From: DATIVK01 sp035465955
GTDB taxonomy: Bacteria > Myxococcota > Myxococcia > Myxococcales > Anaeromyxobacteraceae
Length of the DNA stretch: 33,696 nucleotides
Direction of reading: 5' to 3'
Assembly: GCA_035465955.1 (NCBI GenBank)
Contig: DATIVK010000211.1
Coordinates: 1-33,696 of the forward strand
Shown: positions 32,858 through 33,696 of the stretch, piece by piece
Layout: every line of letters starts with the position of its first letter
How positions within the stretch are numbered: position 1 is the stretch's first letter
Translations under genes and position numbers: made by a program
Notes under the pieces: model-generated
The model's input: the letters and a program-made list of their open reading frames with translations, nothing else
Database searches by the model: none
What the model was told of the DNA's origin: nothing

Positions 32858-33259
32858 GTGCGATTCGGCCAGGTCCCGGTGTCCGTCGTCGTCCTCGCGG
32901 TCGCGGTCGCGGCCTTCGGTTGCGCGTCCGCGCCGAAGCCGAAGGTGTCGGAGCCGACCTCGGCGACGGCCCAGCCGGCCAGCGCGCCCGCGAGGCAGGC
33001 GACCGTCGCGCCGCGCGCCCCGGAGCCCCTCGCGACGGGGCTCGTCTTCTCCGTGGAGCCGGCCGACGCGGAGATCTCGGTCGACGGGCGCGCCTTCGGC
33101 GCCGTCGGCGCCCTCTCGGAGGCCCGCGGCTTCCTCCCGCTCCCCCCTGGCATCTACCAGGTGAGCCTCAAGGCCCAGGGCTTCGTCACCTGGCGCGCGG
33201 AGGTGGCCGTCCGGTCGGGCACCGAGCCGATCCGGGTGAAGCTCACCCCCAAGCCCTGA
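32858..33259 (+). CDS. PEGA-domain lipoprotein
   Basis: A 133-residue protein. The signal sequence ends at AAFGC, with Cys22 as probable lipidation site. A linker rich in Pro, Ala and Ser (to about residue 60) would reach across the periplasm. The C-terminal 70 residues form a PEGA-type domain: VEPADAEISVDGRAFG, then LPPGIYQVSLKAQGF and a closing beta-strand KLTPKP. PEGA domains occur in surface and cell-envelope proteins, probably as beta-sandwich binding modules. The GTG start is supported by a purine-rich site upstream and by a good promoter. It is followed 22 bases later by the PilZ-like gene. Confidence 0.85.
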   Translation: MRFGQVPVSVVVLAVAVAAFGCASAPKPKVSEPTSATAQPASAPARQATVAPRAPEPLATGLVFSVEPADAEISVDGRAFGAVGALSEARGFLPLPPGIYQVSLKAQGFVTWRAEVAVRSGTEPIRVKLTPKP

Positions 33260-33281
33260 CGCGGGCCCGAGGGACCTCCGC

Positions 33282-33696
33282 GTGGCACCGCCCGCCCTGC
33301 CGCCCATCTATCGCGTCAAGATCCCGTGCTCGGACGAGCGCGAGTTCCGCGAGCGCTTCGCCCCGAAGTACGTCGCCGACGGGATCTTCGTCCCGTCCGT
33401 GGACCCGAAGCCGGTCGGCACGCGCCTGCGGATCAAGCTCGAGCTGAGGACCGGCGTGGTCCTGGTGATGGGCGACGCGATGGTGACCAGCCGCGTCGCG
33501 CCGGGAGGCTCCGACAAGCCCGGGATGACGCTGCGGATCACCGCGCTCCACCCCGACAGCCTCCAGTTCGAGCTCTCGCCGGCCGGCGCCCCCAGGGTCT
33601 CGCCCGCGCCGACGCCCCGCGCCACGCCTCCGCCGCCCCCCGCGCGCTCCCCCGTGCCGCCGCCCGCGGCGGCTGCGGCCATCACGCCGCCGCCCC
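33282..33696 (+). CDS. PilZ-like domain protein, 3' end missing
   Basis: The frame is open from the GTG at 33282 to the window edge (138 codons). GAGGGA lies about 9 bases upstream. Residues about 10-100 resemble the myxobacterial type of PilZ domain: IFVPSVDPKPVGTRLRIKLEL, a VVLVMGDAMV strand and a GMTLRITAL strand. Classical RxxxR and D/NxSxxG residues for cyclic-di-GMP binding are not evident, so binding is doubtful. A Pro/Ala-rich linker follows and runs off the edge, probably to another domain. The antisense frame here is a shadow. Confidence 0.65.
   Translation, partial: MAPPALPPIYRVKIPCSDEREFRERFAPKYVADGIFVPSVDPKPVGTRLRIKLELRTGVVLVMGDAMVTSRVAPGGSDKPGMTLRITALHPDSLQFELSPAGAPRVSPAPTPRATPPPPPARSPVPPPAAAAAITPPP

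Noticed and set aside
33282..33310. Second sigma-54-like site (TGGCACC) near the PilZ-like start
   Set aside because: No TTGC element at the required spacing.

Overview
The window is very GC-rich, densely coded DNA with many GTG starts, 4-base start/stop overlaps and extensive spurious open frames on the opposite strands. A nickel CO dehydrogenase, a complete LpxC, a PEGA-domain lipoprotein, a PilZ-like protein, a cysteine-rich repeat lipoprotein and a long coiled-coil protein together suggest a Gram-negative, diderm member of the Myxococcota/Deltaproteobacteria that can live without oxygen, of the Anaeromyxobacter kind. That placement is inference from gene content and base composition, not from a database match. 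No rRNA, tRNA, insertion sequence, prophage or CRISPR array was seen.

Left part (1-7300). A coiled-coil protein runs in from the left edge and carries near-identical 168-bp repeats. A small unknown protein follows. On the minus strand a SAM methyltransferase is translationally coupled to a thioesterase that keeps the catalytic residues of fluoroacetyl-CoA thioesterase FlK. Rightward come an outer-membrane-type protein, an iron-sulfur flavoprotein, and a secreted beta-propeller protein coupled to a ChrA-type chromate transporter.

Central part (7384-18384). A cysteine desulfurase stands alone with a leaderless-looking promoter. It is followed by a tightly packed unit of nine genes: a cystathionine synthase/lyase, a cysteine synthase, an anaerobic CO dehydrogenase (cooS), a NitT/TauT-type ABC importer (binding protein, permease, ATPase) and a second ABC module of MacB/LolCDE type (FtsX-like permease, ATPase, FtsX-like permease). 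Seven of the eight junctions are overlaps or gaps under 10 bases, and a strong hairpin closes the unit. No cooF, cooC or hydrogenase gene is present. CODH, sulfur amino acid enzymes and two transporters on one transcript is the most interesting arrangement here.

Right-central part (18437-26410). A patatin-like phospholipase carries a C-terminal YHS metal-binding domain. An ArsR-type repressor fused to rhodanese follows, with a clear sigma-70 promoter. Convergent to it is a heavy-metal RND efflux operon (small Cys/His-rich secreted protein, TolC-like, CusB-like, CusA/CzcA-like). It appears to start at a leaderless promoter.

Right part (26448-33696). This holds a metallo-beta-lactamase-fold lipoprotein of NAPE-PLD/UlaG type, two unknown minus-strand genes, a 4-hydroxybutyrate CoA-transferase-like enzyme, a cysteine-rich repeat protein, lpxC with a consensus sigma-54-like site just upstream, a rhomboid protease, a PEGA lipoprotein and the start of a PilZ-like protein that runs off the edge. 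Several promoters and hairpins were picked out by eye; they are candidates, not proven sites.
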